Assembly (NCBI GenBank): GCA_001799635.1
Contig: MGTV01000021.1
Location: 1-64,000, forward strand
Origin: Elusimicrobia bacterium GWA2_62_23
GTDB taxonomy: Bacteria > Elusimicrobiota > Elusimicrobia > Elusimicrobiales > UBA9959
Length of the DNA stretch: 64,000 nucleotides
Direction: 5' to 3'
The notes beneath the pieces were generated by a model. It had not been told where the DNA came from, searched no databases, and worked only from the letters and a program-made list of their open reading frames with translations. Shown piece after piece: positions 1 through 8,405 of the stretch; the first letter of the stretch is position 1, and every line of letters begins with the position of its first letter. A program made the position numbers and the translations under genes.

Positions 1-28
1 CGCTGTCCACGCCCAGGAAATATTTCAC
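1..28 (-). CDS. Sugar kinase, BadF/BcrA ASKHA family, N-terminal fragment
   Basis: Only the first nine codons lie in the window. Reading leftwards from a GTG at 26-28 gives (V/M)KYFLGVDS and then runs off the edge. A short strand followed by GVDS is the first phosphate loop of ASKHA kinases of the BadF/BadG/BcrA type, which includes N-acetylglucosamine kinases. The GTG shares bases with the TGA stop of the GH4 gene (GTGA overlap), the usual sign of translational coupling, so kinase and glycosidase probably act on the same sugar. The substrate cannot be told from this fragment, and the family call rests on very few residues. Confidence 0.5.
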
Positions 29-1320
29 CGGGCCCCCTTGTAGGCCGGCAGGAAGGCCTTGTTCTGGGCCAGCACCTCTTTGAGCAGGCGGAAAGTGATG
101 TCCGCGTCTGGCGTGAGCGGGTTCAGCAGCAGCGCCTGGTAGGCCAGGTCGAAGTCGCATTTCCACGCGGCCTCGGCGGTAAGCGCCTCGTAGGCCTTTA
201 TCCGCTGCGACAGGCCCCGGGCGAAGACCGGCAGCTGCGCCGTCTTCAGCGGCTTATAGCCGCCCTTATCTATCATGCAGGGCATTTCCAGCACATGTTC
301 TTTCTCGAAACCGTCGTAAGTGCCGTTATTGGGCACGGCCACGGTGACGCGCTTCTTCTGCAGGCCCAGCAGGCAGGCGATGACGTCGTAGGCGACTACG
401 TTGTAGAAGGCGCCGCCGCGCTCCTTGACGGCCTCGGGGAGCTCCGAAACTTCAGGCGAGCGGTAGGCCGCGAAGATGCGCCGCTCTATTTCGGCCACCT
501 TGGCAGCGCGCGAAGGCGTGGTGCGGTCCTCTTTTACCACTGCGTCGGTGTGGAAGAAATACTTGTGGTAGCCGGTCGGGATTATTCCGGCGCGCCTCAT
601 TATCTCCGGCGTCAGCTTTACCTTGGTGATATTGAGCGCCGTCGGCAGGCCTTCCTGCTCTATCATTTTCTTTATCACAGCGCCCTGCACGGAGCGGCCG
701 TTGCGGCGTACGTCCAGGACCCAGGCGAAGTGGTTGGGCCCGACATAATCTATCTCGGTATCCTCCATGCGCGCACCCAGCAGGTCGCTAACGCCCTTGT
801 GCATGGTAAGCGAGCCGTTACAGATCCCCACGGCCCTGATATCGTGGAAGCGCACCAGCGCCTCGGTAACTATGCCCGCCGGGTTGGTAAAATTCACCAA
901 CCAGGGGTCCTTGGCGCCGTAGCGCAGCAGGGCGTCGGCGATCTTGCGGATCTGCGGTATGGTGCGCAGGGCCTTGGAGAAACCGCCCACGCCGGTGGTC
1001 TCCTGGCCGATGATGCCGTACTTACGGCCGAGCTCCTCGTCGCGCCGGCGCGCGGCCATCATGCCCACCCTTATCTGCGGAACCACAATCTTGGCGCCCT
1101 TCACCGCCTCGTTGAGGCTGAGCGTGGCTTTGATGGCCAGCTTCGACTTGGACTTTTCAGCCAGCCGCCGGGTAAAGCCGTGCACGGCCTTCAGGCGCCC
1201 GGCGTCTATGTCCATCAGGCAGATTTCGGACACTTCCCCGTCCAGCCCGGAGTTAAGAATGTGGTCGATAAGGAGGGGGGTGTAGCTCGAACCCGCCCCT
1301 ACGATAGCCAGTTTTGTCAT
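25..1320 (-). CDS. GH4 family 6-phospho-glycosidase / alpha-glycosidase
   Basis: A 431-residue protein of normal GH4 length. This family breaks glycosidic bonds by an NAD- and metal-dependent redox mechanism in the cytoplasm. The NAD site GAGSSYT is at residues 8-14, the acidic LMDID at 35-39, NFTNPAG at 143-149, the metal-ligand cysteine in CNGS at 167-170 and the metal-ligand histidine in GPNHF at 194-198. Many phospho-beta-glucosidases read CNxP and GLNH here, so the substrate may differ. The start at 1320 has AGAGGT a few bases upstream. The gene is coupled to the kinase that follows it, and no phosphotransferase system is visible, so a kinase-made sugar phosphate is a plausible substrate. 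Confidence 0.85.
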   Translation of the reverse strand: MTKLAIVGAGSSYTPLLIDHILNSGLDGEVSEICLMDIDAGRLKAVHGFTRRLAEKSKSKLAIKATLSLNEAVKGAKIVVPQIRVGMMAARRRDEELGRKYGIIGQETTGVGGFSKALRTIPQIRKIADALLRYGAKDPWLVNFTNPAGIVTEALVRFHDIRAVGICNGSLTMHKGVSDLLGARMEDTEIDYVGPNHFAWVLDVRRNGRSVQGAVIKKMIEQEGLPTALNITKVKLTPEIMRRAGIIPTGYHKYFFHTDAVVKEDRTTPSRAAKVAEIERRIFAAYRSPEVSELPEAVKERGGAFYNVVAYDVIACLLGLQKKRVTVAVPNNGTYDGFEKEHVLEMPCMIDKGGYKPLKTAQLPVFARGLSQRIKAYEALTAEAAWKCDFDLAYQALLLNPLTPDADITFRLLKEVLAQNKAFLPAYKGAR

Positions 1321-1394
1321 GGTAAACCTCTAGACCGAAATTCACGCGGCGCGCTGTGATACACCGACGGCGCCAGTCAAACTTTATCAGTTTT

Positions 1395-1634
1395 TCAGCC
1401 CCCGGAGAAAGGGGAGAGCAGGGTGACCAAGTCGCCGTCGCGGATGGGTTCGTCCCATTCAACGAACCGGCCGTTGACCATGGCCTTGGAGATGTTGGTG
1501 GTGAGGGGAATCTTCTTGCTCGCCTCTATCTCGCGCAGCAGCTGGCGGGCCGTGGCGGCCTCGGTCTCGTAATCGTCGGTCTGCACCCCGCGGCGTTCGC
1601 CGACCAGGGCGAAATACTTCACCTTTATCTTCAC
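1395..1634 (-). CDS. moaD: MoaD/ThiS-like sulfur carrier protein
   Basis: A 79-residue beta-grasp protein that ends in GG (78-79), the C-terminus that is adenylated and then thiocarboxylated in MoaD and ThiS. MoaD is the small subunit of molybdopterin synthase. The gene overlaps the molybdenum subunit of the xanthine-dehydrogenase-like enzyme by four bases (ATGA at 1631-1634), so it is translated as part of the same operon. That context favours MoaD over ThiS. The large MoaE subunit is not in the window. A MoeB/ThiF-like activating enzyme lies just upstream at 5306-6103. Confidence 0.8.
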   Translation of the reverse strand: MKIKVKYFALVGERRGVQTDDYETEAATARQLLREIEASKKIPLTTNISKAMVNGRFVEWDEPIRDGDLVTLLSPFSGG

Positions 1635-3877
1635 TTGCCGCCCCCGTGCAGGTACATGAAGGCCTTCTCCGGAGTGATGGGCAGGGAAGGAAGGTCCCGG
1701 TCCGCGCGGGCGGCGCTCAGCGCGTCCGCCAGCGCCAGGTAGGCGCCTATGCCGTGCACGAAAGGCGGCTCGCCCACGGCCTTGGAATTACAGACGGCAT
1801 AAGGATTCGTCGAGTCCTTAAGCAGGGTCACGTCGAAATGCGCCGGCAGGAACTTGATATCCGGCACCTTGTAGGCGCTCACGCCGGTCAGCACGCGGCC
1901 GTCGGGGGCGTAGCGGAGCTGCTCCATGGTGGCCCAGCCCATGCCTTGTATCACGGCGCCCTCTATCTGGCCGCGGTCTATGGCCGGGCTCAGGGATTCG
2001 CCTACATCCTGCACTATGTCCACGGCCTCTATGGTGTAGGTGCCGCGCACGGCGTCCAGCAGCACCTCGGTAAGGGAGGCGCCGTAGGCGTAATAAGCGA
2101 AGGGGCGGCCCTGTTCCTTCTCCATATCGTAATGCAGGTTCGGCGTGGCGTAGAAGGCGTGCTCGCCCAGGTCCACCCGGGCCCACTGCGCGTCTTTGGC
2201 CAGTTTGTTCCAGCCGAAGCCGGCAGGTTTTCCGGAAATCAATACTTCGCCGTCCTTTATCTCCACGGCGGCGGGCTCGGCCTTCAGCGCGCCGGCGGCG
2301 AAAGCGATAAGCCGGGCGCGCAGGCGCTCGCAGGCATACTTGGTGGCCATGCCGTTGAGGTCCGCGCCGGTGCTGGCCGAGGTGGGGGACGCGTTGGGAA
2401 TGCGCGAGGTATTGGTGGTCTCCACGCGCACGCGCTCCAGCGGCACTCCCAGCGTGCGTGCGGCCACTATGCGCAGCTTGGCGTTCACGCCCTGGCCCAT
2501 TTCCACGGCGCCGGTGCTCACCGCCACGCTGCCGTCCATGTAAATATGCACCAGCGAGCTCGCCTGGTTGAGCGCCGTCTGGGCGAAAGAGATGCCGAAG
2601 CAGACCGGCACCACGGCCAGGCCGCGCTTCTTGTCGGTGTGCGCCTTGTTATAGGCCTCCACGGCGGCGCGGCGGACCTTTATGCCGGCTTTCTCCTCCA
2701 GAGTTTCCCAGCAGCGGGCGGCGTTCACATCGGACAGTACCACGCCGTAGGGGAGTTTGTCGCCGTCGCGCAGCAGGTTGCGGCGCTTGAGCTCTTCGGG
2801 CTTCACGCCCAGCACGCCGGCCGCGCGGGTGATGGCCGCCTCTATGGCGAAGGTGCCCTGCGGCACGCCGAAACCGCGGAAGGCGTTGTTGGGGGGGATA
2901 TTGGTGCGGCAACTCAGGCCGGTGACGCGGCTGTTGGGGATGCGGTAGGAGCCGCAGACGTGCAGGAAAGAGCGCCCCAGCACCGCGGTGGAGATGTCGG
3001 CGCAGGCGCCGGCATGCTGGTACAGCGTAATGTCATAGGCGAGGATATTGCCCTCGGCATCGAGGCCGAGCTTATAGTCGTACTCGTAGGCGTGGCGCTT
3101 GCCGGTGGTGGCTATGTCCTCGTTGCGCTCCAGCAGGAGCTTTACCGGGCGCTTCAAGAGGAAGGCCGCCATGGCTGGGGCCACTATCCAGACCGCGGTG
3201 GACTCTTTGCCGCCGAAGCCGCCGCCCAGGCGGCGGATGTCGAGCTCCACCTTGTGCATGGGTATGCCCAGCACTTCGGCCAGGTGGTGGTGGAAGGCGC
3301 CCGGCGACTGGGCGCTGGCGTAAACCTTTATGGTGTCATGCTCGCCGGGCACGGCCAGGGCGCGCTGAGTTTCGAAATAGAAATGCTCCTGCGCCCCGCT
3401 GGCCAGCCGTCCTTCGAAAATATGTTTGCATTTAGCGAAGGCGGCGTCCGGGTCGCCATGCACCTGCACGCGCTTCTTGCCGTGCAGCTGGCCGGCTGCG
3501 GCGGCCGCGCGCGGGTCCAGCATGGGCTCCAGTTTCTCTATATCGGCTTTGATGAGGGCCAGGGCCTTCTTGGCGTTGCGGCGGGTATCCGCTATCACCA
3601 GCGCTATGGGCTGGCCGATGTATTCCACGGCGTCCACGGCCAGCAGCGGCTGGTCTTTGAAAACATGGCCCACCTGGTTCAGTCCGGGCACGTCTTTATG
3701 TGTATAAACCGCGGCCACACCGGGCGCCGTGACAGCCTTGGAAATGTCCAGCGAGCGTATGCGGCCCTTGGCCACAGGCGAGGTGAAAAGCACCGCGTGC
3801 AGGCAGCCGGGCACCGGAATATCGTCCACGAACTGCGACGTGCCGCGCACGTGCATCAGCGTATCGTCGTTCCTCAT
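1631..3877 (-). CDS. xdhB: Xanthine dehydrogenase family, molybdenum-binding subunit
   Basis: A 748-residue molybdopterin-binding subunit of the xanthine oxidase family. It shows the QEHFYFETQ motif at 163-171, RRLGGGFGGKE at about 215-225, AFRGFGVPQG near residue 335 and, near the C-terminus, AVGEPPF, which contains the catalytic glutamate. Such enzymes hydroxylate purines or other N-heterocycles. It overlaps both neighbours by four bases: the FeS/FAD subunit upstream and moaD downstream. The two-gene layout (FeS+FAD fused, Mo separate) is that of Rhodobacter XdhA/XdhB. The purine cluster elsewhere in the window makes xanthine or hypoxanthine reasonable substrates, but nicotinate or aldehydes cannot be excluded from motifs alone. 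Confidence 0.87.
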   Translation of the reverse strand: MRNDDTLMHVRGTSQFVDDIPVPGCLHAVLFTSPVAKGRIRSLDISKAVTAPGVAAVYTHKDVPGLNQVGHVFKDQPLLAVDAVEYIGQPIALVIADTRRNAKKALALIKADIEKLEPMLDPRAAAAAGQLHGKKRVQVHGDPDAAFAKCKHIFEGRLASGAQEHFYFETQRALAVPGEHDTIKVYASAQSPGAFHHHLAEVLGIPMHKVELDIRRLGGGFGGKESTAVWIVAPAMAAFLLKRPVKLLLERNEDIATTGKRHAYEYDYKLGLDAEGNILAYDITLYQHAGACADISTAVLGRSFLHVCGSYRIPNSRVTGLSCRTNIPPNNAFRGFGVPQGTFAIEAAITRAAGVLGVKPEELKRRNLLRDGDKLPYGVVLSDVNAARCWETLEEKAGIKVRRAAVEAYNKAHTDKKRGLAVVPVCFGISFAQTALNQASSLVHIYMDGSVAVSTGAVEMGQGVNAKLRIVAARTLGVPLERVRVETTNTSRIPNASPTSASTGADLNGMATKYACERLRARLIAFAAGALKAEPAAVEIKDGEVLISGKPAGFGWNKLAKDAQWARVDLGEHAFYATPNLHYDMEKEQGRPFAYYAYGASLTEVLLDAVRGTYTIEAVDIVQDVGESLSPAIDRGQIEGAVIQGMGWATMEQLRYAPDGRVLTGVSAYKVPDIKFLPAHFDVTLLKDSTNPYAVCNSKAVGEPPFVHGIGAYLALADALSAARADRDLPSLPITPEKAFMYLHGGGK

Positions 3878-5271
3878 GCGGCCTCCACGGGGGCGAGCGC
3901 CCTGCCATGGGCGAGCATCAGCTGGCCGAGCAGCAGCCGCTTGTACTCAGCCGAACCGCGTATGTCGTCTATGGGGGCGGCGGCGGCCAGGGCGGCCTTT
4001 GACAGGTCATTGAAGAAGGCGGCGTCCGGCTTGCGGCCGTTGAGTTTATCAAGGCCCGGCAGCAGCATGGGTACCGGGCCCACTCCGCCGGCGGAAACAC
4101 GCAGGTCTTTCACCGCCCCGTCGGGTCCGGCGGTAAGGAGCAGAGCGGAATTGACCGCCGCGATGTCCAGCGTGGTCCTGTTGGAAACCTTTTCAAAGTG
4201 ATAGCGGGCGCCGGAGGGGGGCAGCGGGACCATGATCTCGCTTACCAGCTCGCCGCAGGCCAGGTCCGTCTTCTTGTAGCCGAGAAAGAACTTATCGAGC
4301 GGCACCTCGCGCTTGCGGCCGCCTTCGCCGGTTATGACCAGGCGCGCGTCCAGCGCCAGCAGTATTATGGCCGCGTCGCCTATGGGCGAGGCGTTCACTA
4401 TATTGCCGGCCAGGGTGGCCTTATTGCGCAGGATGGCGGAGGAATGCAGCAGCAGGTCGGCGGCCAGCGCCGGGAAATGCCGCCGCACTTCGGGGGAATT
4501 GCGGAAATCCTCTATGGTTGCGGCCCCGCCCACCCGCAGGAATTCCTTGTCCTCGCGCACATAGTCCAGGTCGCCGCGCCGGGAAAGGAAACAGAGCTCG
4601 CTTTCCAGCAGCTGCTCCGGCTTCTGCACGAACAGGTCGGTGCCGCCGGCCACGGTCACGGTGTTCTTGCCGCAGGGGACCGGGGCCGCGCCCAGGCCGG
4701 CGAGGCGGGCGGCGATATCGGTGAAATAGGCCGGCACCACTCCGGAGGAGATAAGGGCCGCGAGGCGCCGGTCGGGGGCTTTGTCTATGCCCTCCAGGGC
4801 CGCGCACAGCGCTTTCGCGGCGTTGCGGATAGAGGCGTAACCGGTGCAGCGGCAGATATTGCCGTCCAGCGCGGTCACGGCGTCGTCGTAGGCGAGGGTG
4901 GCGCTGCCCAGGGCGAAGCCGGTGAGCGACAACACTATGCCAGGAGTGCAGAAGCCGCATTGGGAGGCGCTGTGCTCCACTATCAGGCGCTGTGCCAGCG
5001 TCAGCGGTTCCCCGCCCAGGCCTTCCACGGTTACCACATGACGGCCGTCCGCGTCGCCCAGGGCCGTCAGGCAGGAGGCGCAGGCCTTGTAGGCCATGGT
5101 CCCGTCGGACTGCCGGGAGCCGAGCAGTACCGTGCAGGCGCCGCATTCTCCCTCGTGGCAGGCGTCCTTGGTGCCGGACAGGCAGGCGACGCCGCGGATG
5201 AATTCCAGCAGGGTCATGCCGGGGCGCTCTTCGGTGCGTATAGGTTTTTCGTTAAGTATGAAACTGGTCAT
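3874..5271 (-). CDS. xdhA: Xanthine dehydrogenase family, fused 2Fe-2S and FAD subunit
   Basis: A 465-residue electron-transfer subunit. Residues 1-160 carry two 2Fe-2S clusters: a plant-ferredoxin type with C38, C43, C46 and C64 or C67, and a helical cluster with C105, C108, C140 and C142 (CGFCTPG and CRCTGY). From about residue 175 the FAD domain follows, with TVAGGTDLF in the first flavin loop and a CO-dehydrogenase-flavoprotein C-terminal part. It passes electrons from the Mo subunit, encoded next with a four-base overlap, to NAD or another acceptor. It is the first gene of the xdhAB-moaD operon; only 34 bases separate it from the MoeB-like gene, which may be co-transcribed. Confidence 0.87.
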   Translation of the reverse strand: MTSFILNEKPIRTEERPGMTLLEFIRGVACLSGTKDACHEGECGACTVLLGSRQSDGTMAYKACASCLTALGDADGRHVVTVEGLGGEPLTLAQRLIVEHSASQCGFCTPGIVLSLTGFALGSATLAYDDAVTALDGNICRCTGYASIRNAAKALCAALEGIDKAPDRRLAALISSGVVPAYFTDIAARLAGLGAAPVPCGKNTVTVAGGTDLFVQKPEQLLESELCFLSRRGDLDYVREDKEFLRVGGAATIEDFRNSPEVRRHFPALAADLLLHSSAILRNKATLAGNIVNASPIGDAAIILLALDARLVITGEGGRKREVPLDKFFLGYKKTDLACGELVSEIMVPLPPSGARYHFEKVSNRTTLDIAAVNSALLLTAGPDGAVKDLRVSAGGVGPVPMLLPGLDKLNGRKPDAAFFNDLSKAALAAAAPIDDIRGSAEYKRLLLGQLMLAHGRALAPVEAA

Positions 5272-5305
5272 AAAATCTCAGTGAACTGATCGCGCCGGCG
5301 GGTGA

Positions 5306-6103
5306 TCAGGCCGGTTTCAGGAATTTGAATTCCCGTTTGTTGCAACAGGGGCAGGCCGGGTCGCGCGGGACTTCGGCCGTGGTGACCGTGCCGTTCCAGA
5401 TGTCCAGGGTGTGCATGCGGCCCCAGTCCGCTCCGCCGCAGGCCAGCGCTTTGAGCGCCTGCGTTGTCTGCAGCGCCGCCACCCAGGCGGCGGCCGTGGA
5501 CAGCACGCCGAACACGTCGGGCGGGGGCAGGCGCCCTTCGGGCGGGGGCAGGTCGAACAGGCAGCGCAGGCAGGGGCCGTGGCCGGGGCGTACCGCCATT
5601 ACCATGCCGTCGGTGCCCAGCACGCCGCCGTAGATCCACGGCTTGCCGGCCTTCACCGCCGCCTCATTGATGAGAAAGCGGGTCTCGAAATTGTCGGTGG
5701 CGTCCAGTATCAGGTCCGCCTTGCCTATCAGCGGCTCTATGTTGGCGGCCGAAATGTCGGCGACTACCGGCTCGATGGCGATGCCGGAATTGATGGTGCG
5801 CAGGCGGCGCGCCGCGGCCTCCGCCTTGGGCGCCTGGGCGCGGAGATCCTGCTCGTCGTAGAGCAGCTGGGTCGCCATGTTAGGGGTCTGCACCGTGTCC
5901 CGGTCGGCCAGCAGCAGCCTGCCCACTCCGGCCCTGGCCAGAAAGGCGGCCTGCGCGCAGCCCAGGGAGCCGCAGCCTATTATCAGTACGGAACTTTGCT
6001 CTATCTTTTCCTGGCCGGCCCGGCCTATGAGCGAGAGCCTGGCGTGCCGCGCATAGCGCGCGCCGTCAGGAGCTTTTTCATGGGGGGGAATGCCGGTGGC
6101 CAT
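5306..6103 (-). CDS. moeB: MoeB/ThiF-type adenylyltransferase
   Basis: A 265-residue E1-like enzyme that adenylates the C-terminal GG of a MoaD or ThiS carrier. The nucleotide loop GCGSLG is at 43-48, the DATDNFETR signature at 134-142, and zinc CxxC pairs at C178/C181 and C251/C254. Where many ThiF/MoeB proteins have a cysteine-containing crossover loop before GVLG, this one has PPPDVFGVLS (about 193-201) with no cysteine, so it likely adenylates without forming a persulfide. Its place upstream of xdhAB-moaD supports a role in cofactor supply for that enzyme. It could instead serve thiamine synthesis; no thiamine genes are nearby. Confidence 0.8.
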   Translation of the reverse strand: MATGIPPHEKAPDGARYARHARLSLIGRAGQEKIEQSSVLIIGCGSLGCAQAAFLARAGVGRLLLADRDTVQTPNMATQLLYDEQDLRAQAPKAEAAARRLRTINSGIAIEPVVADISAANIEPLIGKADLILDATDNFETRFLINEAAVKAGKPWIYGGVLGTDGMVMAVRPGHGPCLRCLFDLPPPEGRLPPPDVFGVLSTAAAWVAALQTTQALKALACGGADWGRMHTLDIWNGTVTTAEVPRDPACPCCNKREFKFLKPA

Positions 6104-6228
6104 AGGGTAAATCTATATGTGAACTATACTATTTTTCCCGATTCCACTTCTATTTGGGCCGGCCTCCCGGGCGCGAATGTGAGTGACGGTGTGCCTCCTG
6201 TGCGGGGAAGATTGTTTCTTTTGGGGTA

Positions 6229-6257
6229 TTGACTTTTAGTGTAAATTCACGTATATT
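6229..6257 (+). promoter_or_regulatory. sigma70-type promoter of glutamine synthetase
   Basis: TTGACT at 6229-6234 and TATATT at 6252-6257 are separated by 17 bases, a near-consensus promoter. The predicted transcript starts near 6264 and leaves a leader of about 34 bases that contains the AAGAGGA ribosome site before the ATG at 6298. The AT-rich stretch stands out against GC-rich surroundings. No operator palindrome is evident. Confidence 0.75.
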
Positions 6258-6297
6258 TAAACTAGTTGTCCAAGATTCTAGCCTAACAAGAGGATAT

Positions 6298-7749
6298 ATG
6301 CCTAAAAACATCCCGGAATGCGCCACACCCCTTAAGAACTTCCTGGAGATACCTTACGACGAACTGGAACAGCTCAACCTCGAGGCCGCCGACGCGGCTT
6401 TGCGCCTGGGCCCGGCTGAGCTGGAAAAAAAATACTGCGATTACCTCAAAAAAGAGAAGCGCCTGAAGGCCGTGACGGTCTGCTTCACGGATATCGAAGG
6501 CCGCTTCCACATGCTGGATTACGACAAACAGTATTTCCTCTCTTCCAATGACAATCTGACCTTCGACGGGTCTTCCATCCGCGGCTTTTCCGCGCAGAAA
6601 GAGTCCGACCTGCGGCTCGCGGTGGACTGGGGCAGCATAGTCTGGCTGCCGTCCGATGTGTTCGGGCCCGGCAAGGTGATAATGTTCGGGACCGTCCTTA
6701 ACCGGGACCGCACCCCCTACGATTCCGACTTCCGCGCCCGGCTCAGTTCGCTCTCCACCGAAATGAAGAAGGGCAGGGGGCTTTCCGCCAACGTGGCGGC
6801 CGAGGTGGAGGGGTTCGTGGTGAAGGGCCTCAACGCCGAGCAGAGCTATAACGAGGTCGCCGGCTTCGAGCTGATCTCGAGCGGCGGCTACTTCCATTCC
6901 CTGCCCCTGGCCCCGCTCAAGATCTTCATAGACACCGCCGCCGAGGCGCAGCGGGCCATGGGGTTCCGCAACGAGAAGGACCACCCCGAGGTGGCCCCGT
7001 CGCAGTTCGAGCTGAACTTCTCGCACGCCGACGTGGTGCGGGCCTGCGACCTGGTGCAGCTCTACAAGCTGGTCTGCCGGCAGGTGGCCGCCAACATGGG
7101 CATGACCGCCACCTTCCTGCCCAAGCCTGTTTCCGGCGTGAACGGCAGCGGGATGCATCTGAACATCTCGTTCTCCAAGGGGGGGAAGAACATCTTCCAC
7201 GACGCCAAGGGCGAGGACGGGCTGTCCAAGGCCGCCTGGGACGCGGTATCGCGCATCCTTAACCACGCCCAGGAACTGTCGCTGGTCCTGAACCCCAGCG
7301 TGAACGCCTACCGCCGGCTGGACCCGCATTTCGAGGCGCCCAACCAGATAAAGGTCTCGTCGGTGGACCGCGGCGCCATGATCCGCATCCCCGCCGGCAA
7401 CGAGAAGTCGGCACGGCTGGAGATCCGCTCCGTGGCGCCGGACGCCAATCCTTACCTGGCCCTGTACGCCCTGGTCAAGACGGCGCTGGAAGGCCAGCCG
7501 CTCACCAAGGACGAAGGTAAGCGCGACCGGGTGCGTTTCCTGCCGGGCAATATCTACGACGCTATCCGCCTGTTCCGCGGCAGCGAGTTCGTGAAGAAGA
7601 TAATGGGCGCCGACCCGCATGAGAAGTACGCGGCGCACAAGCAGGCCGCGGCCGACCGCAGCCCCAAGGAACTCGGCACCATAGTGAAGACCTCGGAGGT
7701 GCTGTTCCACCACGACGTGACCACGCAACGGCTCTGGCATAAGTTCTAG
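6298..7749 (+). CDS. glnA: Type I glutamine synthetase (divergent)
   Basis: Makes glutamine from glutamate, ammonia and ATP. The reading frame extends upstream to 6229, but that overlaps the promoter; ATG at 6298 follows AAGAGGA and gives 483 residues. Recognisable motifs are FDGSSIRGF, AAEVEGF (metal-binding glutamates), LPKPVSGVNGSGMH, NPSVNAYRRL and LEIRSVAPDANPYL. Odd points: about 40 extra N-terminal residues compared with many GSI enzymes, and GSGMHLN where most have a histidine two residues after the first (HxH), so one active-site histidine is an asparagine. The usual NLYDLP adenylylation site reads GNIYDAI. It is monocistronic, closed by a strong terminator. A GlnA-like enzyme on another amine is possible. 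Confidence 0.85.
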   Translation: MPKNIPECATPLKNFLEIPYDELEQLNLEAADAALRLGPAELEKKYCDYLKKEKRLKAVTVCFTDIEGRFHMLDYDKQYFLSSNDNLTFDGSSIRGFSAQKESDLRLAVDWGSIVWLPSDVFGPGKVIMFGTVLNRDRTPYDSDFRARLSSLSTEMKKGRGLSANVAAEVEGFVVKGLNAEQSYNEVAGFELISSGGYFHSLPLAPLKIFIDTAAEAQRAMGFRNEKDHPEVAPSQFELNFSHADVVRACDLVQLYKLVCRQVAANMGMTATFLPKPVSGVNGSGMHLNISFSKGGKNIFHDAKGEDGLSKAAWDAVSRILNHAQELSLVLNPSVNAYRRLDPHFEAPNQIKVSSVDRGAMIRIPAGNEKSARLEIRSVAPDANPYLALYALVKTALEGQPLTKDEGKRDRVRFLPGNIYDAIRLFRGSEFVKKIMGADPHEKYAAHKQAAADRSPKELGTIVKTSEVLFHHDVTTQRLWHKF

Positions 7750-7770
7750 CCAGGCCGGCGCAAAAAAAGA

Positions 7771-7796
7771 AAAAGCCCGCGAGCGCGGGCTTTTTC
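7771..7796. terminator. Bidirectional intrinsic terminator between glnA and rhodanese gene
   Basis: A perfect 11-bp stem (7771-7781 with 7786-7796) with a four-base GAGC loop. The stem starts with five A and ends with five T, so it can terminate both the glnA transcript (+) and the rhodanese transcript (-). Confidence 0.9.
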
Positions 7797-7814
7797 ACTT
7801 TAAGGGCGGAAAGG

Positions 7815-8303
7815 CTATTTCACTACCGGCAGGCCGGCCGCGGCCCAGGCGGTGATGCCGCCTTCTATGTCGTGGATGTCGGTAAAGCCCAGGTCCTTCA
7901 TGATCAGCAGGGACGCGCCGGTGCGGCGGCCGCTGCGGCAATAGAGCAGGTACTTGGCGCCGCGGTCCAGTTTGGCCAGCTGTTCCTTGAAGTCGGGCGC
8001 GTAATAGTCCAGGACCAGGTGGGTGGGGGCGATGTAGCCGGCGGCGTGCTCCTCGGCGGTGCGGATGTCTATCACCACCGGGTTCTTGCTCTCTATGAAG
8101 TAGCGGGCCTCTTCCGGCTTTATGTTGACAGGGAAGTCGCAGTTGCCGGGCTTGGGCTGGGCTTCGGGCGCGGCCGGAACCGCCGCCGCCAGGTCCTTGA
8201 GGCTTGCGGGTTTGCCGCAGCCGGAAAAAAGCCCGGCGAAGTCGAAAGCGTAGGCGCCTGCCGCCGCGAAAATTATAACCAAAGCCGCGATAAAAGGTTT
8301 CAT
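7815..8303 (-). CDS. Exported rhodanese-like sulfurtransferase
   Basis: The start at 8303 is chosen because AGGAGG lies just upstream and it opens a signal peptide (MKPFIAALVIIFAAAGAYA); an in-frame upstream start at 8336 has neither. The 162-residue product has a single rhodanese domain from about residue 70. The active-site loop is YCRSGRRTG, with the persulfide cysteine kept. It should act outside the cytoplasm, handling thiol or sulfane sulfur. An extended -10 (TGA then TAAAAT, complement of 8327-8335) lies upstream. Its sulfur acceptor is unknown and the neighbours do not help. Confidence 0.85.
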   Translation of the reverse strand: MKPFIAALVIIFAAAGAYAFDFAGLFSGCGKPASLKDLAAAVPAAPEAQPKPGNCDFPVNIKPEEARYFIESKNPVVIDIRTAEEHAAGYIAPTHLVLDYYAPDFKEQLAKLDRGAKYLLYCRSGRRTGASLLIMKDLGFTDIHDIEGGITAWAAAGLPVVK

Positions 8304-8405
8304 TGACCGCCTCCTAATATAAGGATATTTTATCAAAAATAGAACCTCCGCTTATGCCGGAAACTGGCGCGGCGGGGAATTTTTGTATCATATCCCTGAG
8401 CCCTT

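Noticed and set aside
1646-4201. Long open frame on the plus strand opposite xdhB and xdhA (851 codons)
   Set aside because: It is antisense to two genes with clear catalytic motifs, has a His-, Gly- and Ala-rich composition from GC-rich codons read backwards, and matches no family.
6229-6297. Upstream extension of the glutamine synthetase frame
   Set aside because: It overlaps the -35 and -10 elements, has no ribosome site, and the ATG at 6298 has a good one.
6283-7740. Minus-strand frame opposite glutamine synthetase
   Set aside because: It spans the complement of glnA almost exactly and has no ribosome site or domain.
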